A stretch of DNA of 64,000 nt, from the NCBI RefSeq assembly GCF_002902905.1, contig NZ_CP026124.1, forward strand, positions 248,001 to 312,000. Reading direction: 5' to 3'. Both the position numbers and the translations under genes were made by a program. A model generated the notes under the pieces. That model worked only from the letters and a program-made list of their open reading frames with translations. It searched no databases and was not told where the DNA came from. Positions 6,844-16,482 of the stretch are shown here, piece after piece; the first letter of the stretch is position 1; each line of letters opens with the position of its first letter. The DNA comes from Achromobacter sp. AONIH1 (lineage in GTDB: Bacteria > Pseudomonadota > Gammaproteobacteria > Burkholderiales > Burkholderiaceae_B).

Positions 6844-9725
6844 TGGCTTGGTCGTTGCCCTGGGCACGCAAGGCCGTCACGCCCGCCGGCCCCGACCTGG
6901 ATGCCGATGACGCCTGGTCGCAGCATGTCTCGACGCTGGCCGCGCACGGCATTCCCGAGCCCGGCAGCGCGATGGGCAGCCAGCCGCGCCCGCCGACCAC
7001 CGAAGCGGACCTGCAGGCGCTCTACGGCGTGGCACCGTCCTTCGCCGACCTGTTGCCGTGGATGGAGTACCTGCCCGGCTCCAAGAGCATGTTGCTGGAA
7101 GACGGCCAGTCGGTTGCGGGCTTCTTCGAACTGGCCCCGGTCGGCACCGAAGGCCGTGAGATGGCCTGGCTGTGGCAGGCACGCGATGCACTGGAGAACG
7201 CGCTGCAGGACTCGTTCGACGAACTCGACGAGAACCCGTGGGTCGTGCAGCTCTACGCCCAGGACGAATCGACCTGGGACACCTACCTGCGCGGGCTGGC
7301 CGACTATGTGCGGCCGCGCGCCCAGGGCAGCGCCTTCACGGACTTCTACCTGCGTTTCTTTGGGCACCACCTGCGCGCCATTGCCAAGCCCGGCGGGCTG
7401 TTCGAGGACACCACGGTGACGCGGCTGCCGTGGCGCGGCCAGGTCCGGCGCGTGCGAATGGTGGTCTACCGGCGCGCGAACGCTACGACCGCATCGCGGC
7501 GCGGCCAGTCCCCCGAGCAGGCGTTGACGACGATCTGCGACCGGCTCGTGGGCGGCCTCGCCAACGCGGGCGTGAAATCCCGCCGCATGGAGGCGGCCGA
7601 CATCCACGACTGGCTGCTGCGCTGGTTCAACCCGCACCCGACGCTGCTCGGCCCCAGCGCCGACGACCGCGAGCGCTTCTATGCGCTCACGCGCTACCCC
7701 GAGGCAGTCGAAGACGGCGAGATCGAGCTGGCTAGCGGAGACTTCGCGCAGCGCCTGTTCTTCGGCCAGCCGCGCTCGGACGTGGCGAACGGCACGTGGC
7801 TGCTCGACGGCATGCCGCACCGGATCATCGTGATGGACCGGTTGCGCATGCCGCCTGCGACCGGCCACGTCACCGGCGAAACGCGCAAGGGCGGCGATGC
7901 CGTCAACGCGCTGTTCGACCAGATGCCCGAGGACACGGTGATGTGCCTGACCGTCGTCGCGACGCCGCAGGACGTGCTCGAAGGGCACCTGAACCACCTG
8001 AGCAAGAAGTCGGTCGGCGAGACGCTGGCTTCGGAGCAGACGCGCCGCGACGTGCAGGAAGCGCGCGGGCTGATCGGCAGCGCGCACAAGCTCTACCGCG
8101 GTGCGCTTGCCTTCTATCTGCGCGGACGCGACCTCGCGCAGCTCGACGCCCGCGGCCTGCAACTGGTCAACGTCATGCTCAACGCCGGCCTGCAGCCGGT
8201 GCGCGAGGAAGACGAGGTGGCGCCGCTCAACAGCTACCTGCGCTGGCTCCCGTGCGTGTTCGATCCGGCCACCGACAAGCGCCAGTGGTACACGCAACTG
8301 ATGTTCGCGCAGCACGCGGCGAACCTCGCGCCGGTGTGGGGCCGCAGCCAGGGCACCGGCAATCCGGGCATCACGTTCTTCAACCGCGGCGGCGGGCCGA
8401 TCACCTTCGACCCGCTGAACCGGCTCGACCGGCAGATGAACGCTCACCTGTTCCTGTTCGGTCCCACCGGCTCGGGCAAAAGCGCCACGCTCAACAACAT
8501 CCTGAACCAGGTGACGGCGATCTACCGGCCGCGGCTGTTCATCGTCGAGGCGGGCAACAGCTTCGGCCTGTTCGGCGACTTCGCGGCGCGGCTAGGCATG
8601 AAGGTGCATCGCGTTAAGCTGGCCCCCGGTGCCGGGGTGAGCCTCGCGCCGTTCGCCGACGCCCACCGGCTGGTGGAAACGCCCAGCCAGGTGCAGACGC
8701 TGGATGCCGACGCCCTGGACGAGGACCGCGACGAAGCGGCACAGGCAGCGGATGCCGACGAGCAGCGTGACGTGCTGGGGGAACTGGAAATCACCGCGCG
8801 GCTGATGATCACCGGCGGCGAGGACAAGGAAGAGGCGCGCATGACGCGCGCCGACCGCAGCCTGATCCGCCAGTGCATCCTCGATGCGGCCCAGCGTTGC
8901 GTGGCCAACCAGCGCACCGTCCTGACGCGCGACGTGCGCGATGCGCTGCGCGAGCGCGGCCGCGATACGGCACTACCCGAGGTGCGGCGCGCGCGGCTGC
9001 TGGAAATGGCCGACGCGATGGATATGTTCTGCCAGGGCGTGGACGGCGAGATGTTCGACCGGCCCGGCACGCCCTGGCCCGAGGCCGACATCACCATCGT
9101 CGATCTGGCGACCTTCGCACGCGAGGGCTACAACGCGCAGCTTTCCATCGCCTACATCAGCCTTATCAACACGGTCAACAACATCGCCGAGCGCGACCAG
9201 TTCCTCGGCCGGCCGATCATCAACGTGACGGACGAGGGGCACATCATCACCAAGAACCCGCTGCTTGCGCCCTACGTCGTCAAGATCACGAAGATGTGGC
9301 GCAAGCTCGGCGCCTGGTACTGGCTGGCGACGCAGAACATCGACGACCTGCCCAAGGCCGCCGAGCCCATGCTCAACATGATCGAGTGGTGGATCTGCCT
9401 CTCGATGCCGCCCGACGAGGTGGAGAAGATCGCGCGCTTTCGCGAGCTGAACGCGGCGCAGAAGGCGCTGATGCTGTCGGCCCGCAAGGAGGCCGGCAAG
9501 TTCAGCGAGGGCGTGATCCTTTCCAAGAGCATGGAAGTGCTATTCCGCGCGGTGCCGCCCAGCCTGTACCTGGCGCTGGCTCAGACCGAGCCGGAAGAGA
9601 AGGCCGAGCGTTTCCAGTTGATGCAGCAGTACGGCATCGGCGAACTGGACGCCGCTTTCAAGATCGCCGAGAAGATCGACCGCGCCCGCAGCATCGAGCC
9701 GCTGGTGCTCGATGCGCTGGCGTGA
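6843..9725 (+). CDS. Conjugative transfer ATPase, VirB4/TraC family
   Basis: Cytoplasmic ATPase that powers pilus assembly and DNA transfer, 960 residues. The Walker A motif GPTGSGKS is at about residues 540-547, and a Walker B-like strand IINVTDEGH at about 790-800. C-terminal segments YWLATQNIDDLPKAAEPMLN and IEWWICLSMPPDEV are typical of the TraC group. ATG 6843 lies in the TGATG overlap with the lipoprotein gene; in-frame sequence further upstream is read-through. Acidic stretch near residues 620-645 (DEDRDEAAQAADADEQ) looks like a family-specific insert in the ATPase domain. Confidence 0.93.
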   Translation: MAWSLPWARKAVTPAGPDLDADDAWSQHVSTLAAHGIPEPGSAMGSQPRPPTTEADLQALYGVAPSFADLLPWMEYLPGSKSMLLEDGQSVAGFFELAPVGTEGREMAWLWQARDALENALQDSFDELDENPWVVQLYAQDESTWDTYLRGLADYVRPRAQGSAFTDFYLRFFGHHLRAIAKPGGLFEDTTVTRLPWRGQVRRVRMVVYRRANATTASRRGQSPEQALTTICDRLVGGLANAGVKSRRMEAADIHDWLLRWFNPHPTLLGPSADDRERFYALTRYPEAVEDGEIELASGDFAQRLFFGQPRSDVANGTWLLDGMPHRIIVMDRLRMPPATGHVTGETRKGGDAVNALFDQMPEDTVMCLTVVATPQDVLEGHLNHLSKKSVGETLASEQTRRDVQEARGLIGSAHKLYRGALAFYLRGRDLAQLDARGLQLVNVMLNAGLQPVREEDEVAPLNSYLRWLPCVFDPATDKRQWYTQLMFAQHAANLAPVWGRSQGTGNPGITFFNRGGGPITFDPLNRLDRQMNAHLFLFGPTGSGKSATLNNILNQVTAIYRPRLFIVEAGNSFGLFGDFAARLGMKVHRVKLAPGAGVSLAPFADAHRLVETPSQVQTLDADALDEDRDEAAQAADADEQRDVLGELEITARLMITGGEDKEEARMTRADRSLIRQCILDAAQRCVANQRTVLTRDVRDALRERGRDTALPEVRRARLLEMADAMDMFCQGVDGEMFDRPGTPWPEADITIVDLATFAREGYNAQLSIAYISLINTVNNIAERDQFLGRPIINVTDEGHIITKNPLLAPYVVKITKMWRKLGAWYWLATQNIDDLPKAAEPMLNMIEWWICLSMPPDEVEKIARFRELNAAQKALMLSARKEAGKFSEGVILSKSMEVLFRAVPPSLYLALAQTEPEEKAERFQLMQQYGIGELDAAFKIAEKIDRARSIEPLVLDALA

Positions 9726-9738
9726 CGGGGAGTCCACG

Positions 9739-10485
9739 ATGCGCATCCCTCGCTTCGCGCCGTCCCGCACCGTCCTTGTCGTCGCGCTGCTGATGGCCGC
9801 GGCCCTGACAACGGCCGCATGGCTCGGCCTGCGGCCGCAGTCGCCGCCCGCCGAACCCGATTTTCCTTCGGCAGAAGCAACGCCTGCGCCGGCAACGGCA
9901 CCAGCCGGCCCGCCCTGGCGCTATGGCCGCGCCGATGCGCGCTTCACGGTGGTCGAGTACGCCGACCTCGAATGCCCGTTCTGCCGCGCCTACTTCGCAG
10001 TGCTCAAGCGCTGGATCGACGCGCACCCGGACGTGAGCTGGCAATGGCATCACCTGCCGTTGCCGTTGCACGAGCCGGCCGCGTCTGCCGGTGCGCGCCT
10101 GGTGGAGTGCGTCGGCGAGGCCGGCGGCCAGGCCGCGTTCTGGCAGGCCGCCGAGTGGGTCTACACGCACACCCGCGGCGACGGTCAGGGCCTGCCCGAG
10201 GGCCTGCGCTATCCCGACCTCACGCCGGCCGCGCAGCAGTGCCTCGACAGCGACCGCCCCGATGCGCTGATCCGCGCACAGTCGGCGAGCGCGGCGCAGG
10301 AGGGCATCAAGGTCACGCCCACGCTGCGCCTGCAGGATCGCCAGTCCGGCAAGACGCTGCTGCTGCACGGCCCGGTCGAAGGAGATGCCTTGCTGTCCGC
10401 GATCGACCTGCTGGCGGCCAGTGCAGCGGCCGAGCCCGCATCGAAGGAAATGCCTGCCGAGTCTCTCGGAGACATGCCCAGGTAG
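9739..10485 (+). CDS. DsbA/DsbG-like thiol:disulfide interchange protein
   Basis: Periplasmic thioredoxin-fold oxidoreductase (248 aa) that probably forms or corrects disulfides in the cysteine-rich transfer proteins encoded around it. The active site CPFC lies in VEYADLECPFCRAYF, and the cis-Pro region KVTPTLRL follows. ATG 9739, preceded by GGGGAG, gives a proper signal anchor; an upstream in-frame ATG at 9712 lies within the ATPase gene and would add residues before the signal. Part of the transfer operon. Confidence 0.88.
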   Translation: MRIPRFAPSRTVLVVALLMAAALTTAAWLGLRPQSPPAEPDFPSAEATPAPATAPAGPPWRYGRADARFTVVEYADLECPFCRAYFAVLKRWIDAHPDVSWQWHHLPLPLHEPAASAGARLVECVGEAGGQAAFWQAAEWVYTHTRGDGQGLPEGLRYPDLTPAAQQCLDSDRPDALIRAQSASAAQEGIKVTPTLRLQDRQSGKTLLLHGPVEGDALLSAIDLLAASAAAEPASKEMPAESLGDMPR

Positions 10486-10614
10486 CCACGATCTTCAAGG
10501 CTACGACGCGGCTTGGCCGTGCTGATCGACCCCGTTCGCTGCGCATCCCTGGACGCGAACAGCCACTGTGCATGCGGTGGCGGATGCCCGCTCTTCTGCC
10601 GCTTGTTCTTCATC

Positions 10615-10643
10615 GTCCCCGGAGGGTTTGTCCCTCCCGGGAC
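10615..10643 (+). promoter_or_regulatory. Perfect-arm hairpin upstream of the RadC-like gene
   Basis: GTCCC-C-GGAGGG, loop TTTGT, CCCTCC-C-GGGAC: 11 paired bases with a single C/C mismatch in a five-base loop hairpin. It lies in the 193-base gap 10486-10678, which has no other gene. No T-run follows, so it is not a standard terminator; an RNA attenuation or processing site is possible. Confidence 0.55.
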
Positions 10644-10678
10644 AGGCGTCCTCCGACTTCATCCCGTGGAGGTTCGCC

Positions 10679-11173
10679 ATGTCCTATGTCGTCGCCGACT
10701 CGCGTCCCGAGTCGCTCAGCCTGATCGCCGCCCAGCACGAAGACTGGATCATCCGCCAGGCCATCGCCTTGCTGGAACAACGCATCTTCAAGGCCGGCCC
10801 GATGCTGAACAGTCCCGCCGCCGTGCGCGACTACCTGCATCTGAAGCTGGTCGCGGAGCCCAACGAGGTCTTCGCCGTCGTGTTCCTCAACTCTCAGCAC
10901 CAAGTCCTCGCCTACGAGCCGATGTTCAAGGGCACGGTCGATCAAACCTCGGTGTACCCGCGGGTGCTGGTGCAGCGCGCCCTGGCCCTCAACGCCTCGG
11001 CGGTCATCCTGGCCCACCAGCATCCATCTGGCATGACCGTGCCTTCGGCCGCCGATCAGGCGCTGACCGACCGGCTCAAAGCCGCCCTGGCGATAGTCGA
11101 TGTCCGGGTGGTGGATTACTTCATCGTCGGCAAGGGCACGCCGTACTCCTTCGCCGAATCCGGCCTGCTGTAG
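10679..11173 (+). CDS. RadC family JAB-domain protein
   Basis: A 164-residue RadC-like protein. The zinc-binding JAMM signature is complete: HQHPSGMTVPSAAD near residue 117, with the preceding segment SVYPRVLVQRALALNASAVILAH. ATG 10679 follows GTGGAGG at a good distance. RadC-like proteins are common on ICEs and plasmids; the name is historical and the biochemical function is uncertain, with a role in plasmid establishment or anti-restriction suggested. It is in the transfer strand but separated by about 150-190 bases from both neighbours, so it may have its own control. Confidence 0.9.
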   Translation: MSYVVADSRPESLSLIAAQHEDWIIRQAIALLEQRIFKAGPMLNSPAAVRDYLHLKLVAEPNEVFAVVFLNSQHQVLAYEPMFKGTVDQTSVYPRVLVQRALALNASAVILAHQHPSGMTVPSAADQALTDRLKAALAIVDVRVVDYFIVGKGTPYSFAESGLL

Positions 11174-11329
11174 CGCCGCTGACCGCCTGGTCCCCGCGGG
11201 AGCCTCGGCTGCCGCTTTTCTTTCGCCTGTCTGCCCAAAGCGGAGCGCGCGCGGTGCGCATTCCTTGTCGCGGTTGGACTGCCTTCGGCGTTCGACTAGA
11301 GCCTTGCTCTCATTCCCAGGACGCCCGCC

Positions 11330-11776
11330 ATGACGGCTCCCTTCTTGAAACCCATCCCGCGGCTGCGGTGTACGCGCATCGCCTGCGCGGGAGGGCTGCT
11401 GCTGTGCCTGCTCGGCCAGGACGCATCCGCAGCCGACGTGCTGGTCGTGACCGACAGCCGCCATCCCGTGCAGTCCGCATCCGGCGCGCGCGTGATCGAG
11501 CTGGATCTGCCCGAGCGCATCGAGGCCGAACTGGCCGCGGGCCTGCCTGCCGATCCGGGCCGCGCGGCCGCGCTCGTGCAGCAACGCCTGCGCGATGGCA
11601 GCCAGGCACTACAGCGCCGCATCGGCAGCGCCTACCAGGGCGTCGCCGATGCCTGGGGCTTGGGGCTGGCCAAGGTGCCTGCCGTGGTGGTCGATCGCCG
11701 CTACGTGGTCTACGGCGAGCCCGATGTCGCGCGCGCCGTGGCACGCATCGAATCACATCGGAGGGCACAGCCATGA
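11330..11776 (+). CDS. ICE protein, TIGR03757-type (DUF1525)
   Basis: A 148-residue exported protein: signal peptide ending ASA (about residue 35), then VLVVTDSRHPVQ and GVADAWGLGLAKVPAVVVDRRYVVYG. The second motif resembles TrbC/TraW-like thioredoxin-fold proteins of F-type systems that act with TraU in pilus assembly. It overlaps the next (TraU-like) gene by four bases, supporting joint function. Family by recognition. Confidence 0.86.
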   Translation: MTAPFLKPIPRLRCTRIACAGGLLLCLLGQDASAADVLVVTDSRHPVQSASGARVIELDLPERIEAELAAGLPADPGRAAALVQQRLRDGSQALQRRIGSAYQGVADAWGLGLAKVPAVVVDRRYVVYGEPDVARAVARIESHRRAQP

Positions 11777-12723
11777 ACCGCCTGCTGTCGGCGTCGTCGC
11801 GCCGGGCCCGCCTTGCCATCGCTTCGGTGCTGCTCGGCGGCGCCGCTTCGAGCTTCGCGCTGAACACGGCTACCATCGTGTCCTCGGCCCTGTCGCCCGA
11901 CTGCCTGGAATATCGCGTCGTCGGCATCTGCTACTGGCTGTTCTGCACCTGGACGGGCTGCACGGTGCGCACCTCGGTGAAGGTGCGCCACTACATTCCC
12001 GACGCGGTGGTGTCGAGCTACAGCAACACCGGCGAGAACCCGTGGATCGAGGTGCGCGCCATGAGCATGCCCAATCCCACGGCGCAGGCCGGCGGCGACG
12101 GGACGACGAACCACGACAACGAGAACAACCTGGCGAAGTTCAAGAACGCCGACGTGATCGGGCATCCCGGCGGTTCGGTGTTCAGCCAGTTCGCCAGCGC
12201 GTCCGGCTACGCCTGCCAGGGCGCAGGCACGGCCTTCATGCCGTACCTGCTGAGCACCCTCGACACGCTGGCCTGGCGCTACAACGTCCCGGAGATGGTG
12301 TACCCCGAGGCGGTGATCCCCGGCATGCGCGAGATCGGCGGCCGCACGACGCTCAACCTGTGGGGCAACGTCTATCCGCGCGGCGGCTTCCTGCATCAGA
12401 CCGACGACTACAAGAGCGGCGCCGTCGTCGCGCAGCGCGCGGGCGATGTCGTCACGCGGCGCATGCAGCCGCACGTCTACCAGCCGCTGCTCGCGAGTTC
12501 GAGCGACGGCTATTGGCCGGCCGGCGCCCTGGTGGAGAGCGATGCCTCCACCGGCAAGTGGCAGGAGCTGACGCCGACCCTCTCCAACTCCTGCGCCGTG
12601 TTCCCCCACTCCAACACGCGCGTGCAGGCCCAGCAAGGCGACTACGCCTGGGCGCTGTGGCGGCCCTATGCCTGCTGCCAGCGCCGCGGGCAGGTCTTCC
12701 TCGGCAGCGTCGATTTCCTCTGA
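11773..12723 (+). CDS. ICE protein, TIGR03756-type (TraU-like)
   Basis: A 316-residue periplasmic protein with a signal peptide (cleavage near residue 30, FALNTATI) and many cysteines, e.g. CLEYRVVGICYWLFC and the C-terminal ACCQRRGQVF. This cysteine-rich pattern is that of TraU, needed for pilus assembly and DNA transfer. It probably depends on the DsbA-like protein encoded upstream. ATG 11773 overlaps the previous stop. Confidence 0.88.
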   Translation: MNRLLSASSRRARLAIASVLLGGAASSFALNTATIVSSALSPDCLEYRVVGICYWLFCTWTGCTVRTSVKVRHYIPDAVVSSYSNTGENPWIEVRAMSMPNPTAQAGGDGTTNHDNENNLAKFKNADVIGHPGGSVFSQFASASGYACQGAGTAFMPYLLSTLDTLAWRYNVPEMVYPEAVIPGMREIGGRTTLNLWGNVYPRGGFLHQTDDYKSGAVVAQRAGDVVTRRMQPHVYQPLLASSSDGYWPAGALVESDASTGKWQELTPTLSNSCAVFPHSNTRVQAQQGDYAWALWRPYACCQRRGQVFLGSVDFL

Positions 12724-12732
12724 GGTATTCCG

Positions 12733-14136
12733 ATGAAAGCGTCTCTCTCCCGTTTCGCACAGCGCGCCAGGCCCTACGCGCTCAGCATCGCGCTCGCCTG
12801 CGCCGTCACGGCCGCAGCCGGCGTCGCGTGGGCGCAGACCCGCATCAGCCCCACCGGCGTCGGCGTGAGCGGCAGCGTCATCGGCGACGACGTGCTCTAC
12901 AGCATCGGCGGCGGCCGGGCCGTGTCCATGGGCGGCGCCGGGAACATGCAGAGCATCGGCGTGGGCATCGGCTGGAACAGCAACCTGATCTGCGGAAACA
13001 TGAGCATCACGACGACGCTGCAGAACCAGTTGAACGGCCTCACCAATGGCTTTCAGCAGATCATGTCCTCGGTGATCCAGAGCGCCACCAGCGCCGTGGC
13101 GTCGCTGCCGGCCCTGATCATCCAGCGCGCCGATCCGGGCCTCTACAACCTGCTGACCAACGGCGTGCTGCAGGCTCGGCTCGATTTCGACCGCAGCAAG
13201 TTGACGTGCAAGGCGATGGCCAACCGGATGGCGGACATGGCCGGCGGCCAGGCCGGGTGGGATCAGCTCGCCGAAGGTTTCGCGCTGCGCGATGCGGTGA
13301 GCAGCACCGATGCGGTGTCCGCCGTCGAGCAGGCCGAATCGAACAAGGGCAACAACGGCGTGCCCTGGGTGGGCGGCGGCAACGCGGGCGGCTCGGGCCA
13401 GGGTTCCATCAAGGTGGTCGGCGACGTGACCCGTGCCGGCTACAACCTGCTCAACAGCCGCGGCGTCAGCGACACCTCATCCATCCCGCGCGCGTCCTGC
13501 GGCAACCGGCTGACCTGCCAAACTTGGTCCTCGCCGCAGGCCGCAGCGGACTTCGCAACCCGCGTGCTCGGCGAGCGCGAGCAACGCACCTGCGAGACCT
13601 GCACCAAGACGCAGACCACGCCTGGCGTCGGCCTGACGCCGGTGATCCAGGAAGAGTACGAGACCAAGCTGCAGGCACTGCAGGGCCTCGTGACGGGCTC
13701 GACGCCGATGACGGTGGCAAACCTCGAAGCCGCCGGCAGCAACTCGCTGCCGATCACGCGCGGCGTGATCGAGGCGCTGCGCGACGAGCCCGATCAAGAC
13801 CTGCTCGGCAAGCGCCTGGCGTCCGAAGCCGCGCTGTCGAGCGTGCTGGAGAAGGCCCTGCTGTTGCAGCGCACGCTGCTGACCGGCAAGAAGGAGCCGA
13901 ACGTCGCCGCCAACGAGCTGGCCGTGAAGGCGGTCGATCAGGAGAACAACGCGCTGGAGCAGGAGATCAACAACCTCAAGACCGAGCTGGAGCTGCGGCG
14001 CACGCTGGCCGGCAATTCGGCGATGGCGATCGTGCAGCGCCACGGCACCCGCGCCGCGGGCTCGCGCGGCATCTTCGAGGGCGACACGACGCGCGACCGG
14101 CTCAAGGAAGTGCAGAAGCCGCGGAGCGGGCCATGA
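12733..14136 (+). CDS. ICE protein, TIGR03755-type (PFL_4711 family; TraH-like)
   Basis: A 467-residue exported protein: signal peptide to about residue 34 (AWAQ), Gly/Ser-rich N-terminal region, then a cysteine-containing central part (NRLTCQTW, RTCETCTK) and a helical C-terminal third with coiled-coil character (about 370-440). Position and features match the TraH-like component of this ICE family, acting in the periplasm with the TraU-like protein. Stop overlaps the next start. Confidence 0.87.
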   Translation: MKASLSRFAQRARPYALSIALACAVTAAAGVAWAQTRISPTGVGVSGSVIGDDVLYSIGGGRAVSMGGAGNMQSIGVGIGWNSNLICGNMSITTTLQNQLNGLTNGFQQIMSSVIQSATSAVASLPALIIQRADPGLYNLLTNGVLQARLDFDRSKLTCKAMANRMADMAGGQAGWDQLAEGFALRDAVSSTDAVSAVEQAESNKGNNGVPWVGGGNAGGSGQGSIKVVGDVTRAGYNLLNSRGVSDTSSIPRASCGNRLTCQTWSSPQAAADFATRVLGEREQRTCETCTKTQTTPGVGLTPVIQEEYETKLQALQGLVTGSTPMTVANLEAAGSNSLPITRGVIEALRDEPDQDLLGKRLASEAALSSVLEKALLLQRTLLTGKKEPNVAANELAVKAVDQENNALEQEINNLKTELELRRTLAGNSAMAIVQRHGTRAAGSRGIFEGDTTRDRLKEVQKPRSGP

Positions 14137-14486
14137 CCAGCCGGGCCTGGCTGCGGCCGGCACGGCTGCTCGGCCGCCGCGTTGGCATCGTGCTGCTGTG
14201 GGTGCTGCTGGTGGCGGGCATCGCGGTCGGCGTGAACGTCGTCGGCCTCCACATCGTCGGCAGCATCGACGGCTGGGAGCAGTGGCTGCGCGAGCACTCG
14301 GGCCACTTCCTCGTCTGGCGGCTGCTGCTCTACGCGGCGACGGCCTACGGCTGGTGGTGGATGCGTCGGCGCCTGCGCGAACGCGAGCCATTGGCCGAGA
14401 CCCATCAGCGCCTGCTGCGCGCCGAGATCGCGGCCGTCGCCACCCTCGTGCTGCTCGAAGGCAGCCAGCTACTGCGCAATGGCTGA
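14133..14486 (+). CDS. Small ICE inner-membrane protein of the transfer operon
   Basis: A 117-residue protein with three predicted membrane helices (about residues 17-40, 57-73 and 95-111) and a basic loop WMRRRLREREP. It overlaps the preceding gene by four bases and is 15 bases ahead of the TraG-like gene, so it is part of the operon. I recognise it only as the usual small gene at this position; function unknown. Confidence 0.78.
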   Translation: MTSRAWLRPARLLGRRVGIVLLWVLLVAGIAVGVNVVGLHIVGSIDGWEQWLREHSGHFLVWRLLLYAATAYGWWWMRRRLREREPLAETHQRLLRAEIAAVATLVLLEGSQLLRNG

Positions 14487-14501
14487 GCCCTGGAGAACGC
14501 C

Positions 14502-16019
14502 ATGACGCTCAACACAACGGACTACCTGGAGTATTACCTGACCCTGGTCGGGTGGATCGTCAGCAACGGCATCTGGAACATCCTCGTGGCCAGCGGCGTA
14601 TTCGCGCTGCCCTTCGTGGTCATGGTGGTGCAGGAATGGCTGCGCGCGCGGGCCGAGGGTGCGGACGAGGGCAACAAGGGGGTGCTGTCATCGATGCGCA
14701 TCGAGAACCGCGTGTGGGTGGCGATCGTCGTCATCCTGTTCGCCGGCATCCCCTTCATTCCGGTCGACCTCAGCACCATCAAGTTCGACACGACGCGCTC
14801 CGCGCAATGCCAGGTCAGCGTCCCGCAGCCCACCGACACGGGCTGGTCGAACGCCTACACCACGCTCAACAACCAGAGCGCGCTGGTGCCGGTGTGGTGG
14901 TTCTTCATGCACGCCATCTCGAAGGCGGTGACGGGCGGCGCGGTGGCGGCCATCCCCTGCGGAACGGATCTGCGTCAGATGCGCATGGACGTGGATGCCA
15001 CGCGCATCGATGACCCGGTGCTGGCCCAGGAGGTCGGCGACTTCGTGCATGACTGCTACGGCCCCTCGCGCGCCAAGCTGTTCATGTCTCGGCCCACGCT
15101 CTCCGACGAGCAGATGAATGACGTGACCTGGATCGGTTCGAGCTACTTCCTGAACAACGCGGGCTTCTACGACACCTACCACTCGAACACGCCACGCACG
15201 GCCTGGCCCTACGACGCGACGCGCGATGCGGGGCTGGCCCAGGTGGATAGCGGCGGGGGCTACCCCACGTGCCGGCAGTGGTGGTCGGACGGCGGCAGCG
15301 GCCTGCGCGCGCGCCTGCTGGCCCAGGTCGATCCCGACCTGCTGACGCGCATCGGCCGCTGGGCGGGCTTCCTGTCGCAGAGCGAGGTGAACGACTCGGT
15401 GATCCGCGCCGTGGTCTCGCCGCGGCAGCAGAAGATGAACCAGGGCTCGGTCTACACCGACTACGGCGGCCAGATCGAGAAGACGCTGCCCAACGTCGTG
15501 ACGCGCGGCGCCGGCGACCTGGGGCTGACCATGGGCTCGCTGGGCTTCTTTCCGGCGATGGACGTGGTACGCCAGGCGCTGCCGATGGTGCTGTCGCTGC
15601 TCAAGATGGCGCTGGTGATCTGCATCCCGCTGGTGCTGGTCTTCGGCACCTACGAGCTGAAGGCGCTGGTCGCGGTGAGCTGCGTGCAGTTCGCGCTGTT
15701 CTTCGTGGACTTCTGGTTCCAGCTCGCGCGCTGGCTGGACAGCACGATCCTCGACGCGCTCTACGGCTGGGGGTTCGGCGCGAACCGGCCGCACAGCAAC
15801 TTCGATCCGCTGATCGGCCTGAACAACGCCTTCGGCGACATGCTGCTGAACTTCGTCATGGCGACGATGTTCATCGTGCTGCCTACCTTCTGGGTGGCTG
15901 CGCTGGGCTGGGTAGGCGTGCGCGCGGGAACGGCAATTCAAGGGCTGGCGGCAGGAACCAGGGATGCCCAAGCTGCTGGCGGCAGGGGTGCGGGTGTCGC
16001 TATGAAAGCAGCGAAGTAA
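14502..16019 (+). CDS. TraG N-terminal-like conjugal transfer protein
   Basis: A 505-residue polytopic inner-membrane protein needed for mating-pair formation and stabilisation in F-type-like systems. N-terminal helix (about residues 18-42), second helix (68-85), a long periplasmic part with paired cysteines (CGTDLRQMRM, DFVHDCYGP), then three or four C-terminal helices (about 365-480), including MLLNFVMATMFIVLPTFW. It is the last gene of the rightward transfer operon; the next gene is convergent. Confidence 0.88.
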   Translation: MTLNTTDYLEYYLTLVGWIVSNGIWNILVASGVFALPFVVMVVQEWLRARAEGADEGNKGVLSSMRIENRVWVAIVVILFAGIPFIPVDLSTIKFDTTRSAQCQVSVPQPTDTGWSNAYTTLNNQSALVPVWWFFMHAISKAVTGGAVAAIPCGTDLRQMRMDVDATRIDDPVLAQEVGDFVHDCYGPSRAKLFMSRPTLSDEQMNDVTWIGSSYFLNNAGFYDTYHSNTPRTAWPYDATRDAGLAQVDSGGGYPTCRQWWSDGGSGLRARLLAQVDPDLLTRIGRWAGFLSQSEVNDSVIRAVVSPRQQKMNQGSVYTDYGGQIEKTLPNVVTRGAGDLGLTMGSLGFFPAMDVVRQALPMVLSLLKMALVICIPLVLVFGTYELKALVAVSCVQFALFFVDFWFQLARWLDSTILDALYGWGFGANRPHSNFDPLIGLNNAFGDMLLNFVMATMFIVLPTFWVAALGWVGVRAGTAIQGLAAGTRDAQAAGGRGAGVAMKAAK

Positions 16020-16024
16020 CGCCT

Positions 16025-16396
16025 CTAGGCTTGCTCGTCTTCTGGATCGTGGGGGTCGATCCGGTAATCGTCATGGGTGTAGAGGCCGTACCCGGCAGGG
16101 CCGTATCGCCATTCCGGCTTGTGTTCCTCGTCGTAGCTCCCATCGTCGTTGCGGACTACCCAGGCGCCGACCAGCGCGAACGCAAGCAGCAGTGCCAGCC
16201 AGAACGCGGTGTAGAGCAGGACACCGATCGCAGCGAGCTTGACGGCCAGCAGCGCGGCCTTGGCAATGCCAGGCGCCCATCCCTGCGCGAGCAGCCAGCC
16301 CTGCGCCCGCCGATCCAGACGCGCGCAGCCTCTCCACGCCCGGCCCAGTGTCCGGCCGAGGCGTTCTGCGAAGGTGGTCTGTGCGGCGGTCTTCAT
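16025..16396 (-). CDS. DUF3742 family protein
   Basis: A 123-residue protein with a basic N-terminus (RLGRTLGRAWRGCARLDRR), two close membrane helices (about residues 46-80) and an acidic, Tyr-rich tail (YGPAGYGLYTHDDY). This matches DUF3742, a conserved gene at the end of the transfer region in ICEclc/PAGI-2-type elements. It converges on the TraG-like gene with five bases between stops. Function unknown. Confidence 0.86.
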   Translation of the reverse strand: MKTAAQTTFAERLGRTLGRAWRGCARLDRRAQGWLLAQGWAPGIAKAALLAVKLAAIGVLLYTAFWLALLLAFALVGAWVVRNDDGSYDEEHKPEWRYGPAGYGLYTHDDYRIDPHDPEDEQA

Positions 16397-16482
16397 GGTG
16401 GCTACCTCATGTTCATCCTGTCGTGTGGCTGTGATCCCTGTCCGTGTCGCGATTGAAACCTGTGCTGTTCTTCAACCGCGGT

